DNA from: Hypsibius dujardini | Lineage: Eukaryota > Tardigrada > Eutardigrada > Parachela > Hypsibiidae | Direction: 5' to 3' | Assembly (NCBI GenBank): GCA_001579985.1 | Contig: LRSR01005295.1 | Location: forward strand, 1 to 39,489 | DNA length: 39,489 bases | Part shown: in pieces, positions 26,706 to 37,418 of the stretch | Layout: each line of letters opens with the position of its first letter | How positions within the stretch are numbered: the first letter of the stretch is position 1 | Notes under the pieces: model-generated | Database searches by the model: none | Told to the model about the DNA's origin: nothing | Seen by the model: only the letters and a program-made list of their open reading frames with translations | Made by a program: the position numbers and the translations under genes

Positions 26706-28036
26706 AGGCGGGAGAACGACGAAATTATCCGAAGCGATCGCTTGCTTTCATGATTGCCTAACTGCCTCGCCTAGTCCATGCTTTTTTTGAAGATTTTAAT
26801 CCTAATCCGGTGTTGGTCAAATTTCAGTTTTATCCAGTAATTCACATTCCTGTTTTAAATTAGCCCCGTCGTGCCTTTCTTTAGATTTTTAATCCATAAT
26901 GTTTACGATACAGCTACACCATCTCTAACGACATGGATTTTGCAATAAGGGACATTTTATCTGCATTTTTTACCTAGACCTTACTAGTCTGCCTGTCTGC
27001 CTGCCTGCCTGTGCCTGGTGGTCGAAGAGAACTTAAAAGGATAAGGAATTACTTTCTACCTTCTTCAGTATGTCTATCTGTCTGCCTGTCTGTCTGTGTT
27101 TATGCCTGCCTGATGGCTGAAGAAAACTTAAAGGATAAGGGATCACTTTCTGGTATTTGTGAAATAAATCCCACACCGATCGGAAGGAAAAATCTCCGTT
27201 CTTGCCTAAGTTAGTCCAGTCGAACGGAATGGTTAACTGGTGCATACAACATTCTCTTGTAAAACGAACATACATACTATTTTATTGAACATAATATACT
27301 GGTGATTTCCCACACACCCAAAGGACTATCAGCTGTTCAATAAAAACACTGCACGCGACCAGTATGAGGTAAGGGCATTGGAATGGGCCATTTGACTTTC
27401 CCATGCCCTGGAATGGGCCACCCTGGAATCACAACTTCCACACAAGTTTTGGCTATCACCAAGGTCCTAAGCGACAGAAAGTAATTGATAACCTGGTGGA
27501 ACGCGTATCAGATATAAAAAAAAGTTGTGGAACATGTTTAAAAAACGAAATGATTGGACAGTTGAGAAAAGCTCACTATAGAGGACGCTGACTATGCAGT
27601 TACTCCTTTGTTTTCGATTAATTTGCGATAGAGCGCCCCCTGCCGCCCGGTGGCCCATTCCAGAGTACGGAAATTCAAGTGGCCCATTCCAGGGCCCTCC
27701 CCTCATACTAGTATTGTACTCGTAGTTCGTCTCCGTAACGGATTACAAAGCTTTTGTTCGTACGGTTTTTTTTACTTTTCCCTAATAATTTTCATAATTT
27801 ATCGTCCAAGCTCTGGAATCTGGCTCATCGTCCAAGAGAGGTACCAGAACCAGCTGGCACTGGCAAGTGCCAAATGAAAAGGGGATGCTTCAGTCATGAT
27901 TGCATTTCACATACTATTTTATTCTTTACGCGTACCTATTTGATTTATCAATAATAGCAGTAATACGTATTACGCCTTGGTTTAAAATCAGATATTTCTG
28001 AAATAATTTTTACGGGAGCTCCTTTTTATTTTGCAG
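26706..28036. other. Spacer between PGLS and PET100
   Basis: Holds CTGC/CTGT runs at about 26990-27010 and 27067-27115, each followed by a similar GAAGA-A-ACTTAAAGGATAAGG sequence, and the inverted-repeat element at 27365-27705. An acceptor-like TTTATTTTGCAG ends at 28036. I see no gene. Confidence 0.6.
27365..27705. mobile_element. Short inverted-repeat element (MITE), TA-flanked
   Basis: Inverted repeats of about 60 bp: the left one begins TGAGGTAAGGGCATTGGAAT, and the right, read on the other strand, TGAGGGGAGGGCCCTGGAAT. Each arm holds two TGGAATGGGCCA motifs. TA flanks the element on both sides (27363-27364 and 27706-27707). The 230-bp interior has no transposase. Confidence 0.75.
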
Positions 28037-28084
28037 GCCCTGCTGCAACCGTGCGTCACACGGGAACAGTAATTTTTTCGGCCG

Positions 28085-28132
28085 ATCCATCCTTCCTTCC
28101 TTCCTTCCTTCCTTCCTGCCTGCCTGTCTGCC
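28085..28132. repeat. (CCTT)n then CCTG tract directly before PET100
   Basis: Uninterrupted CCTT units followed by CCTGCCTGCCTGTCTG end two bases before the PET100 start codon, so they lie in its leader if transcription starts upstream. Confidence 0.9.
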
Positions 28133-28363
28133 ATGAAGGTAGGCATTGAACTAGGTCGCATGGCCTTTTACATGGCCTTCCCGGTCGGCCTGTTCTACGT
28201 CTTCCACCAGCCGCAGTGGTTCGAGGCGTCCACCGTGGAGCTGCGCCGCAAACTCTACCCCATTGAATCGGAACAAAATCTCAAGGCTTACCGTACCTTT
28301 GTGGAAGAGTTGGATACAGACCAGAGGAAACAGGAGGCCCTGAAGCAAAGCACACCGCTTTAG
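28133..28363 (+). CDS. PET100: PET100 cytochrome c oxidase assembly factor
   Basis: Small inner-membrane protein needed to assemble mitochondrial complex IV. 76 residues in one exon (human 73). Residues 5-30, IELGRMAFYMAFPVGLFYVF, form the single membrane segment and match the human LEIFRMIIYLTFPVAMFWV; HQPQWFEASTVELRRKLYP matches NQAEWFEDDVIQRKRELWP. The remainder is a charged helix (EELDTDQRKQEALK). The ATG is immediately followed by AAGGTAGGC, which looks like a donor, but the uninterrupted frame aligns along its whole length, so I keep it intact. A strong acceptor at 28036 suggests an upstream leader exon or a trans-spliced leader. Tail to tail with the NDUFB1-like gene. Confidence 0.88.
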   Translation: MKVGIELGRMAFYMAFPVGLFYVFHQPQWFEASTVELRRKLYPIESEQNLKAYRTFVEELDTDQRKQEALKQSTPL

Positions 28364-29252
28364 TCATCAGGGCTTTGACATTTTTATTGTCACACACGTG
28401 GGAAAATATCGTGTAAAATAGTCGCATTTCATTATTTTGCATGGGCGAGTTGTGGATTTAAAGTGTTCATATGTGTTTTCGCTTAAATTTTGTTGCGCTG
28501 TTGCAGTCGTTTCAATCGTCGATTGATTGGGTGATTAGCGTCATTGGTTTTCCCTTGTGACGTTCGGTTCATCGGTCGGTTGATTGAGCGATCAGCGTGC
28601 TCTGCGTTGGCATTAAAGATGCAAACCAAATCAAATGGCCGTTTTCAAACAGCATTACAGCTCAGCGGTGTGTATATACTACTTCAAGAACTCTGGCAAC
28701 GCTATTGCAGGAAACTTTCACAAGGCTCTTTGATCACATAATCGCACTTTGTTGCAGGCTGTGCCTTAATATCTTCCTAATTGCGTTATTATAGTAGTCA
28801 AGGCACATTTGAAATATTAATGCTGGCCGGCCGGAGTTCGAGCCAGTTTTACACTCAAGTGAAAGTGAAGCTGAAAATACAGTGGTCAAACTTTGAGCCA
28901 AATGACACAATTGTTCCACGTGTCTTTAGCTCTAGTTTGATTTGATTGCCCTTGTTTCTTTTTGTCCTCAGCAGGTGAATTGATAGAGGAAGAGAATTAA
29001 AAATCAAAAACACGAGTAGAGTCACGGTTCATTTAACTCATACATCGGCGGGTAAGTTGGCTCGGCTAAAAAAAAGCATAACCCAATCTAACACAGCAGC
29101 GGTTGATTGATTGACCAGCGCCGCGGACTTCCAATAAAAATGTACATCAACACACACAGATACACACAGTTGAACACACAAGGATGCAAAATAGTTCGAA
29201 ATACCGCGTGAAAAAGTTAATTGAAGGTACTGACGGCATATAATCACGCCAT
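28364..29252. other. Spacer between convergent PET100 and NDUFB1-like genes
   Basis: About 890 bp holding the 3' untranslated regions of both genes. Unique-looking, with GATTGATTGG-type motifs at about 28515-28590. No gene seen. Confidence 0.6.
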
Positions 29253-29453
29253 TCAGTAGGGTGGATTGTTGGGATCCGACCAGGGCCCGAACATTTTGCT
29301 CTTGCACTTGTACACGGAGTACTTGTGGTCAAAGTTCCTATCCAGCTGCCAGCCGAAGTAGCCGAGCCCACCGATTATGGGTATGGCGGACAAGCTCTGC
29401 TTAACAACCCCCAGGAATTTTGCCCAGGGAAAGGGCCTCGCTACTCCCGACAT
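29253..29453 (-). CDS. NDUFB1: NDUFB1-like complex I subunit
   Basis: Probable accessory subunit of mitochondrial NADH dehydrogenase (MNLL family), a small single-pass inner-membrane protein. 66 residues (human 58). It has a hydrophobic stretch, FLGVVKQSLSAIPIIGGLGY, then QLDRNFDHKYSVYKCKSKMF, which matches the human G-x-x-LDRKSDERLTAFRNKSMLF. The tail is Pro/Asn-rich. The start is the first in-frame ATG after a strong acceptor (CATTTTTAG, exon from 29541). The upstream donor GTAAGC, after 29640, implies a roughly 98-bp leader intron (29542-29639). The match is short, so the assignment rests mainly on the LDR-x-x-D and KS-M-F motifs. Confidence 0.65.
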   Translation of the reverse strand: MSGVARPFPWAKFLGVVKQSLSAIPIIGGLGYFGWQLDRNFDHKYSVYKCKSKMFGPWSDPNNPPY

Positions 29454-29640
29454 GTCCGTGCGCTCGTTCCAAAGGAGGGCGACGGAAGGATGAGGTCCAA
29501 TTTCCAGCCCGGCTCAGTCAAATAATGGCAAATCAATCTTCCTAAAAATGCAAAAATAATTCCGTCGGTAATTTAAATAGATTATAACAAGCTTGGTGCT
29601 TGGGGCAAAAAATATCAGAGAAGAGAAGAAGACGCTTACC

Positions 29641-30427
29641 TTTCCAAAAAATGAAAAACTCAGATTTTGTCGTGAGAATCAAGTCAAGAGAAGCAGCTGA
29701 CTGATGGAGCTTACGGATGTATAAGGAGACTGCCTAATGGTGCACCACAGCATTCTGGAGTGAAACGAATTCGAAACTCGTTTGCACATTTAAATTTGAC
29801 TCAATTTGCATTATACAATTTTTATCAATTTGCCCGGCGTTGATGATATTTTATTGTTACGTGAATTGAGTTGCATCCTTTGAAATCGAGAGTGGTTAAA
29901 ATCATGGAGCGATGGGAACTAAAGGGACGTACCGTTGAGAGAAATCCCTGGCACAAAACTGTTCCATCTCAAAATCAGTTAATTACCACGTGATTCAAAC
30001 CATGTCTGTTCAGGGGGTAAAGACCAAGTGGTTTGGCATTTTATTGCAAAATGAAGTTTCCAATGGGATTTTGTTGTCATTTTACTCCCTAATCAAGCAA
30101 GCGGGATTGAGAAAAACATTAAATTTTTTCCACATCTCCCGATTTTTTTTCTCTATTTTTTACCTCCATTTTCACTTCCCTTTTTATTCGAGTTTGTGTT
30201 TTCAAGACCGTATTGGGGAAACTGCTATTCTGTTTTGCTGTTGGGCACGTCGAAAGTCAGAAGGGGAAGGCATTTTAGCTGATGTTTTTGCGCCTTGCTG
30301 CGTTGCGTGTTCCACCTCCAATTTTTCTGGGGATCCGTCTTCCCTGATTACTCGAATCGTGGACGCGATGAGAGGGCCATGATTGGGTTGCGTGGTGCGA
30401 ATTCTGCAGGACCGCAGAATGGCCAAC
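29641..30427. promoter_or_regulatory. Head-to-head spacer of NDUFB1-like and WDR48 genes
   Basis: About 790 bp between the NDUFB1-like leader exon (minus) and the WDR48 start (plus). It must hold both promoters. No core promoter motif can be claimed by eye. Confidence 0.5.
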
Positions 30428-32024
30428 ATGCATAACAAACTGAATGGGACTCAGGCCAAACGTCGTGTACAGGTACAAACGAGGCAAAAACCTTGCACTA
30501 ACCGAATCCAGCACTTTAACTCGATGACTGTGTGCAATAGCCATGCAACGAGTGTAATGACTTAACTCGGTTAGCGCAAGGTTTTTGCCACGTGTGGAGA
30601 AACGTCCAACAGATTCATTTTCAGCACTTTTTTTGTGGCCTCTGAATTCCATGGATGAATTTTCCCCTCGCCTAATTCATAAAAATAGAAATGGACGTTC
30701 AAAAGCACATTTTTATTTAAAATCACTAAATTTACTTTTTAAAACTGTTAGGATATTTTGCTTAAATTATATTACTTTAAATGTTGAAAATGTCTTTTCT
30801 TTAAATACACTTTGCTGGTGGCTGTTTGTGTTTATTTTTGTAATATTTTTATTTAGATTAAACAACGTTACTAGTATCTAAACAGCATTCCTACGCAGGT
30901 GTCGTTTGTGATACGGGATGAGGAGGAGAGACGCCACCGGGCCGGGGTGAATGCGCTGCAGTATGATCCAGTCTACCATCGGCTCTACTCGGCTGGGAGG
31001 GATTCCTTCATCCGCATCTGGAGCATCCGGAATAATCGGGTATGTGGAAATGTTGGATGACTCGGCGGAGTTATTCTTCATGGGTAGGACAGCAAAATCT
31101 TTTTCCATTAAATCACCATGTCGTGCTTTGATTGATTGATGATATGACTTTTTGTTGTCATCGCCTGCTTAGTGTGTGTCCATCGATTGGTTGATCAGTG
31201 GTCCCTTCGGCTTCAGATTTCGCTAACGACCTGGTGGTTGCTTATGCTTCGTGGCGGTTGATTATGATTCGTGGGTTGACTACTTTTTTATAATTTAGAA
31301 ACTATAAACTTAGCTGCGAACGAAACTGGGACCAAACTAAATTAAACTAATTTTTAACTTGTAACTAATTTTTTGATTTTGGGTTAATTCTCTGATGACG
31401 TTTGCTACAGAAACTGAAAACAAATTAATTTAACTAATTTTGGCTGAAGCTAAAATATTATAGCTAAATAGATATAGTTAATAAAGGAAAGTTAATAAAG
31501 GTGATTTAACTAAAAATTCATAGTAACTAATTTTTGGCTGAATAAAAGATGCAAATTTGAGATTGCTTTTAGTTTTGGTCAACCGAGCCTGCTAGTCGGT
31601 CGGTCTTGTTCTAAAGAAACCCATTCTCATCGCCCACCTTTTTTATTACAGGCACACTGGATTCAAACTATGGAACATCATACCGACTGGGTCAACGATA
31701 TCGTCCTGTGTTGTGGCGGTCGGAACTGTGAGTTGCGGCATTGTCCTCCGTACAATTGTGTTCCCCGTTTTTTGACGAGTTTTTTTTTGGGTGGGCAGTG
31801 ATTTCGGCATCCAGCGATACGACCGTGAAAGTTTGGAATGCACAGAAGGGATTCTGTATGTCGACATTACGGACGCACAAGGTAGGTCGGTACTAGGCAG
31901 GCAGGCAGTTATACAGGCAAACAGACAGACAGACAGACAGACAGGCATACAGACATACAGGCAGACAGACAGACAGACAGACAGACAGACATACAGATAA
32001 ACAGGCAGGCAGGCAGGCAGGCAT

Positions 32025-32056
<32 letters not shown>

Positions 32057-35000
32057 GCATACAGACATACAGACAGACAGACAGGCAGACAGACAGACAT
32101 ACAGATAAACAGACAGGCAGGCAGGCAGGCAGGCATACAAACAGACAGACAGACAGACAGACATACAGACAGACATACAGACAGACAGACAGACAGAGAG
32201 ACAGACAGAGAGACATACAGACAGACATACATACATACAGATAAACAGACAAACAGCCAGACCGACATAAAACAGACAGTCTGGCAGGTAGACTGACAGA
32301 CACGGGTAGGCAGGCCGTCAAGCAAACAGAAATAGACAGACATGTGCTGCCAGGTAGACGGACGTTTAGTTAGTCTAACAGACATAGACACGGGTAGATA
32401 AGCAGACTGACTCACTGACGGGTAGCAGGAGAGACATAGAATATTTGGGACACGGGAAAATAGTTCTGATCTACTCGACAGGACTATGTAAAAACGCTCG
32501 CATACGCCAAGGAGAAGGAGCATGTCGCATCGGCTGGCTTTGATCGAGCCATATTCCTGTGGGACGTCAATACCCTGACGGCACTAACTGCATCCAACAA
32601 CACTGTGACAAGTAAGTCTTCCTTTCGTTTTTGACTGACTGCCTGACTGACTGCCTGTCTGTCTGTCTGTCTCTCAGTCGCCTTCTCCACACAACCTGGC
32701 TGGTTTAATGTTGTTTCTGCCTTCTCTTCCTGCAGCCTCATCCCTGACCGGAAATAAGGATTCAATATACAGCGTGGCGATGAATCCCGCTGGCACTGTG
32801 ATAGTTTCAGGCACGTAGTAATCGGCAATTCAATTATCGCCACCAGCGGTTTTATCATGCAACGCAATCACGAAAATCGACGTGTACCATATGTGGGCAT
32901 CATTCTCTCTGTGCAGGATCGACAGAAAATTTGCTGCGGGTGTGGGATCCGAGGTCGTGTCAAAAACTGATGAAACTAAAGGGCCACACGGAGAATGTTC
33001 GCTCGATAGTATTGAATCGTGATGGTACTCAGGTAAGCATTAAGCAGCCAGCAGTAAAGTTATAGACACGTAGACATTGCCAAACATGCAGACAGCTCAG
33101 TATGTGGACACAGCCAACTAATTCAGACAGGCTGTTGATCATGCAAGCCGGTAGAAAAACAATCAGGCAGGCAGGTAGGCGGACACACAGACAGATGGAC
33201 AGATATAGTGGACAAACACATGCCAACGCATGTCGTTTCCCTTTCAGTGTCTTTCAGCCAGCAGTGATGGCACAATCCGTCTCTGGTCGCTCGGTCAGCA
33301 GCAGTGCGTGCAGACATTCCGGAACCACACCGAAGGCGTCTGGACCATTCAAGCCAATGAGGCCTTCACCAACGTCTATTCCGCCGGCCGCGACCGTAAA
33401 GTCCTCCGGACCAGTCTGAAGGACCCTGATTCCCCCATCCTAATATGCGAGGAGGCCGCCCCGGTGCTGCGGCTGGAGCTGGTGCCGGATGAGAGCAGTC
33501 TGTGGGTGTCCACGACCAATTCGGATATTCGCAATTGGTCGCTGCGCGGCATCGACTCCTGGAAGCCGGTGGATGTGGACGGTGCTCCGGTGGCGGTGCC
33601 GTTGGTCAGCACGCCGGATTTGGTCATTCCTGGTGCGCCCAGTATTAAACAGTATCGGGTTTTGAATGACAAGCGCTTCATCCTCACCAAAGACACCGAC
33701 GGGAATGGCGCCCTTTGGGATGTCCTAACGGTACGCCAATAACGGTATCTCCTTTCAATTACATTTCATATTCATTTTTCTTTAACTTACTGTTATTGTA
33801 TTTGAATTTGGTCTTGACAAATTTGGTTCATGAAGTTTTTGCTATCACCCGAAATTTGTTGTTGTGTGGTTTTTAATTTGTCTAAATTTTTTGGGGTATA
33901 TGTTTCTATGTGTCTTGGATAAATTTTTATTTTTTGTCATTTTTTGTTATAGCTTTTTATTTTTAATCGATATCTTTTAATCGAGTTTTTACTAATTCGG
34001 AAGGGCAGTTTGGAATTTAGAAATCATTTCGTCCATTAACTGATTTTATGTATACCGCTCTACTTGTTTGTGCAGTTTTTTTGTTATTATCTCTCCATTT
34101 TTTGTTGTTGTTGTTTTACGCATTCGGAAGCGTGAATGCTTTATCTGGTTTGTCATTTTTAGGGAAGAAAAGTTGATAACCTCGGTCAGATTGATCTCGA
34201 AGAGGAAGCCAAGCGGCGGAACAAGCTGATGTTCGTCCCCAATTGGTTCACCGTTGATGTCACGACGGCTATGCTGTCGATACATCTCGATGAGCATGAC
34301 GCTTTGGTACGTCTACCGTATTCTCGTGTGCAATGCTAACGCGAAATGGTTAGGCAATTGATCATCGTTTTAGGCTTCCTGGATCAGTGGTCGTGATATG
34401 GATGCCATCGAAGGAGGAAACTTCCGATGGCGTAAGAATCACACTGAGTTTTCTGTCAGTCTGTTTATATATGTGCGCCTGTCTCTGTTTATTTCTCTGC
34501 CCATCTCTCTGCCTCTCTGTTGTCTGTCTTTCTGTCTGTCTGTCTGCCTGCCTGCCTGTTTGTTTGTATGCCTGTGTGTCTATTTGTGTGTCTATCCGTC
34601 TGTCTATCCGTTTATCTGTCTGACTTTCTGGCTGTGCTGTAAATCCATTAGACGTCTAGTCCCATAATTCGTTAGCATCAGCAATTTCTCTTTCTTTAGC
34701 TACTGTGAATTACGGGAAGATGATGCTGGAGTCATTATTGGAATTTTGGCCATCCGCCAGCTGTAATCAGACAACCCAGTACGAGCAGAACGTACTGGAG
34801 AACGGAACTGGTTCCAACGGAACATCCGCGGCCGGCGGGCTTGCAGTCAACGGTGTCAGCGGCGATGGAAACAGCAATCACTCTCTATCGCGGCGGCCTT
34901 ACTTCCACATCCCCGAGCACACACCTGTGATATTCAGCGAGGTCAATGGGCGCACGCTGTTTCGGATGCATGCGCGCGACGCCGGCGGAGAAATTGAGAA

Positions 35001-35179
35001 TATCCTGCTAAAGGAGAATGTGCCGCAATGGGTCCATGACGTTGTCGTCGATGTAGGTTGCTTCAAAAGCAAACTAAGTGACGGATGAGCCAGGAAGACA
35101 CGAAGTCAGACGCACCAACAGACAGATTAGCTGGCAGTCATAAAACTAGACATACAAACATACAGACAGGCAGACAGGC

Positions 35180-35232
<53 letters not shown>

Positions 35233-36414
35233 AACAGACAAACAGACAACAATATATTGTCAGCCAGACGGACGGACAGGCAGCCAGACATTCAGGTAGA
35301 CCGACAGACAGTCAGGCAGACAAAAAGATAGACAGACCGACCAACCAACAGGAAGGCAGATAAACAGCTAGACAGACAGACAGATAGACAGAAATTTACC
35401 GGAAAAATCACGCAAACACACCGACAAACAGACGCTCCCAGCGGTAATGTGGGCAGACAAGGCGTATCTCATCTGGCTAATATTTTGCGGTTCGCCGTCT
35501 CTTTTTCCTCTAGGGGAAGGAAGCACCATTCAACAAGATGACATTCTGCTTAGTGCAGTTCGGTTTGGTTCAATCAAGAGAAGCCAGAAGGTAATTTACC
35601 TATTTTTCTGGCTTCTGACTTAATGAATCTTCCAAATGTGCTGTCTTAATGTCACGTTTTTGCTTGAAACAGGGAACGGTTGTCTGCGAGTGAACTGATA
35701 CAAATCCGCAAAGTCGTGGAACACGTCTACGACAGGATCATCCGACCGGCGATGCAGGCACCAGCAGGGGACAATCCGCGATCCAGCAACAGCTCATCTG
35801 GACCCTCCTCGCAGGGCGACAAACGGTCGCCCACTCCGCAGAACAACTCGGACTACCAGCCCACGGTGGAGGAACTGGAGGAGATGATCGACATGTATTG
35901 TGGTGAACAGGTTCGTGCCATTTTTCCTGGAAAATATCGATTTAAATCAATTTTAGTGTTTCCAAAAATATTTGTTAGCTTTGTTAAATTTAGGTTTTAT
36001 TTGCAATTAATGGCTCTCCTGTCTTAATAATAATTGTAAAAATGCTTCCTAATGTTTTATTAAAACTGCACAGTTTTTATAAATCTCATAATAGAATGAA
36101 ATATTGTATTATTTTCAGTTTTTAACTAAATTCTTTTTGGTATTTTTAAATTATGGGCAAATAAGTATTCTACTAGTAAATAATCCTGATGAAAATTCTG
36201 ACACTTTTGATTTAATTTTCAGCAATAATGTTTGTGTAATGTTTGCGTAATTTTAGTAATAAATTGTGATTTTATTGAAAGAGGCAAAATTGTTAGCCGG
36301 GTTTTAATGTTTCAGAAACTCGATCCGGGTTTGGATTTGAGGACAGTCAAGTATTACCACTGGCGGAATCAAAACACTGACCTCGTACTGCAGTACAAAA
36401 TGAAGCGGCATTAG
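30428..36414 (+). CDS. WDR48: WD repeat protein 48 (UAF1)
   Basis: Cofactor that activates the deubiquitinases USP1, USP12 and USP46. Fourteen exons: 30428-30472, 30899-31039, 31652-31727, 31799-31881, 32482-32611, 32736-32810, 32917-33032, 33248-33730, 34163-34306, 34374-34431, 34700-35052, 35514-35590, 35673-35910, 36316-36414. Phases agree and give 705 residues (human 677). The short first exon reads [15 protein letters not shown], followed by [10 protein letters not shown] as in human RRKVQVSYVIRDE. WD repeats of the N-terminal propeller include FIRIWS, TVKVWN, IFLWD, LLRVWD and [10 protein letters not shown]. The C-terminal half has [29 protein letters not shown] and [20 protein letters not shown], ending with [19 protein letters not shown], matching the human SLD-containing tail. 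Intron 6 starts GCACGT, a GC-AG intron fixed by phase. Introns 4, 5, 7, 10 and 11 hold GACA or CTGT tracts. The linker in exon 11 is Asn/Gly/Ser-rich. Confidence 0.96.
30483..30589. repeat. Hairpin in WDR48 intron 1
   Basis: Arms of 25 bp, 30483-30507 (starts GGCAAAAACCTTGCACTAAC) and 30565-30589 (ends GCGCAAGGTTTTTGCC), pair at all but about one or two positions. The 57-nt loop holds a further ACTCG/CGAGT pairing, so the transcript could fold into a stem-loop of about 107 nt. It starts 11 bases after the exon 1 donor. It may be a small inverted-repeat element or a miRNA-like precursor. Confidence 0.6.
31885..32345. repeat. Long GACA tract in WDR48 intron 4
   Basis: About 450 bp of GACA, GGCA and CATA units, the longest tract of the window. 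Higher-order repetition is visible: blocks of GACA ending in ATACAGATAAACAG recur roughly every 115-120 bp (about 31988, 32098, 32236). Confidence 0.9.
32632..32675. repeat. CTGT/CTGA run in WDR48 intron 5
   Basis: GACTGACTGCCTGACTGACTG followed by CTGT units in the 124-bp intron 32612-32735. Confidence 0.9.
33060..33215. repeat. Degenerate GACA tract in WDR48 intron 7
   Basis: GACA, GGCA and GATA units over most of intron 7 (33033-33247). Confidence 0.8.
34455..34630. repeat. CTGT tract in WDR48 intron 10
   Basis: CTGT, CTCT and CTGC units filling most of intron 10 (34432-34699), in the opposite orientation to intron 11. Confidence 0.85.
35110..35400. repeat. GACA tract in WDR48 intron 11
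   Basis: GACA units, pure at about 35175-35225 and degenerate elsewhere, in intron 11 (35053-35513). Confidence 0.9.
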
Positions 36415-36699
36415 CGAGGTCTTTTCTCGCGCTCGTATTCTTACGATTGACAAACGCCATTTCCATGTCTTGAGAATGGACAATTTCCTCTTTCCTTGTT
36501 GCTGTGTAATGGTGATTTTTAAAGTTGCGGCAGCTGTGTAAAAAGTTGAGATTTTTCACGGTTTTCACATACACACCTGTGCTTAATTTTCGTTAGTTTT
36601 ACCCTTTTCAGATTTGTTGCACGTCTTTTATTTGGTATTGTTTAAAATAGTTTGTGCAAATCCTTTTCATATTCTATTCTTAGTGAAATCAGAACAGTC

Positions 36700-36733
<34 letters not shown>

Positions 36734-37374
36734 TAGTCAGATAGTAAGAGACACGGGCAGACACAGACACAGAAAGGCTGACTAAAAGATCGGCAGATGA
36801 TCAGACAGATCGACAGCCAGGCAGACAGACAGGCATAGAGACCGACAAAGAAGCATACAAGCAGGCAGGCGGAGAGACAGACGAACAGGGGCGGGAGTGA
36901 TGATGACCCAGCCATGTCTAGCTTGGAAGTTGGAACAGAACACCATATCTTACTGCTAAAGAAAGGAGTCATCCCTCGCGTAAGTAACCGTCTCCGGCTC
37001 ATTTTTCAACGGAAATAAACATGGGGGCTGGAAACAGGAGCGTTGTTTATTCGCTTCGCTGTACTGCGTGCAAAAACAGTACTTTAATGGGCACTTTAGA
37101 GCCAAGCAGCCGTGTCAAACGACGATCGGCAAATGGAATGCAAGATTCAGCCTGGCAGCACCAGAATTCTCCATGCTGCACTGGTATTTCGATAGGCTAA
37201 ACCGTAACCTTAACCAGGAGCGACATATATTCCATCCCGTTATGCTATTCCTCCCAGCGGGAAACCTCACTCTAGTATCTAGCCACCAAACTCCTGGAAT
37301 CTACGAACTAACATACATGTCTACGTGACTTGCTCCTCCAACTTGTGCATAAGTCTGGCTGTTTATCTGTCGGC

Positions 37375-37418
<44 letters not shown>

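Noticed and set aside
27403-27591. Plus-strand frame inside the MITE
   Set aside because: Lies between the inverted repeats, no transposase motif, no splice context.
29325-29525. Plus-strand 66-residue frame
   Set aside because: Antisense of the NDUFB1-like coding exon, which has the family motifs.
31885-32345. Regularly spaced repeats resembling a CRISPR array
   Set aside because: This is a tetranucleotide repeat in an animal intron; there are no unique spacers of constant length.
31646-32523. Long minus-strand frames rich in Cys, Leu, Ser and Val (also near 9231-9595, 34387-34667)
   Set aside because: They are translations of GACA/CTGT tracts, which lack stops in some frames; they lie in introns of well-supported genes.
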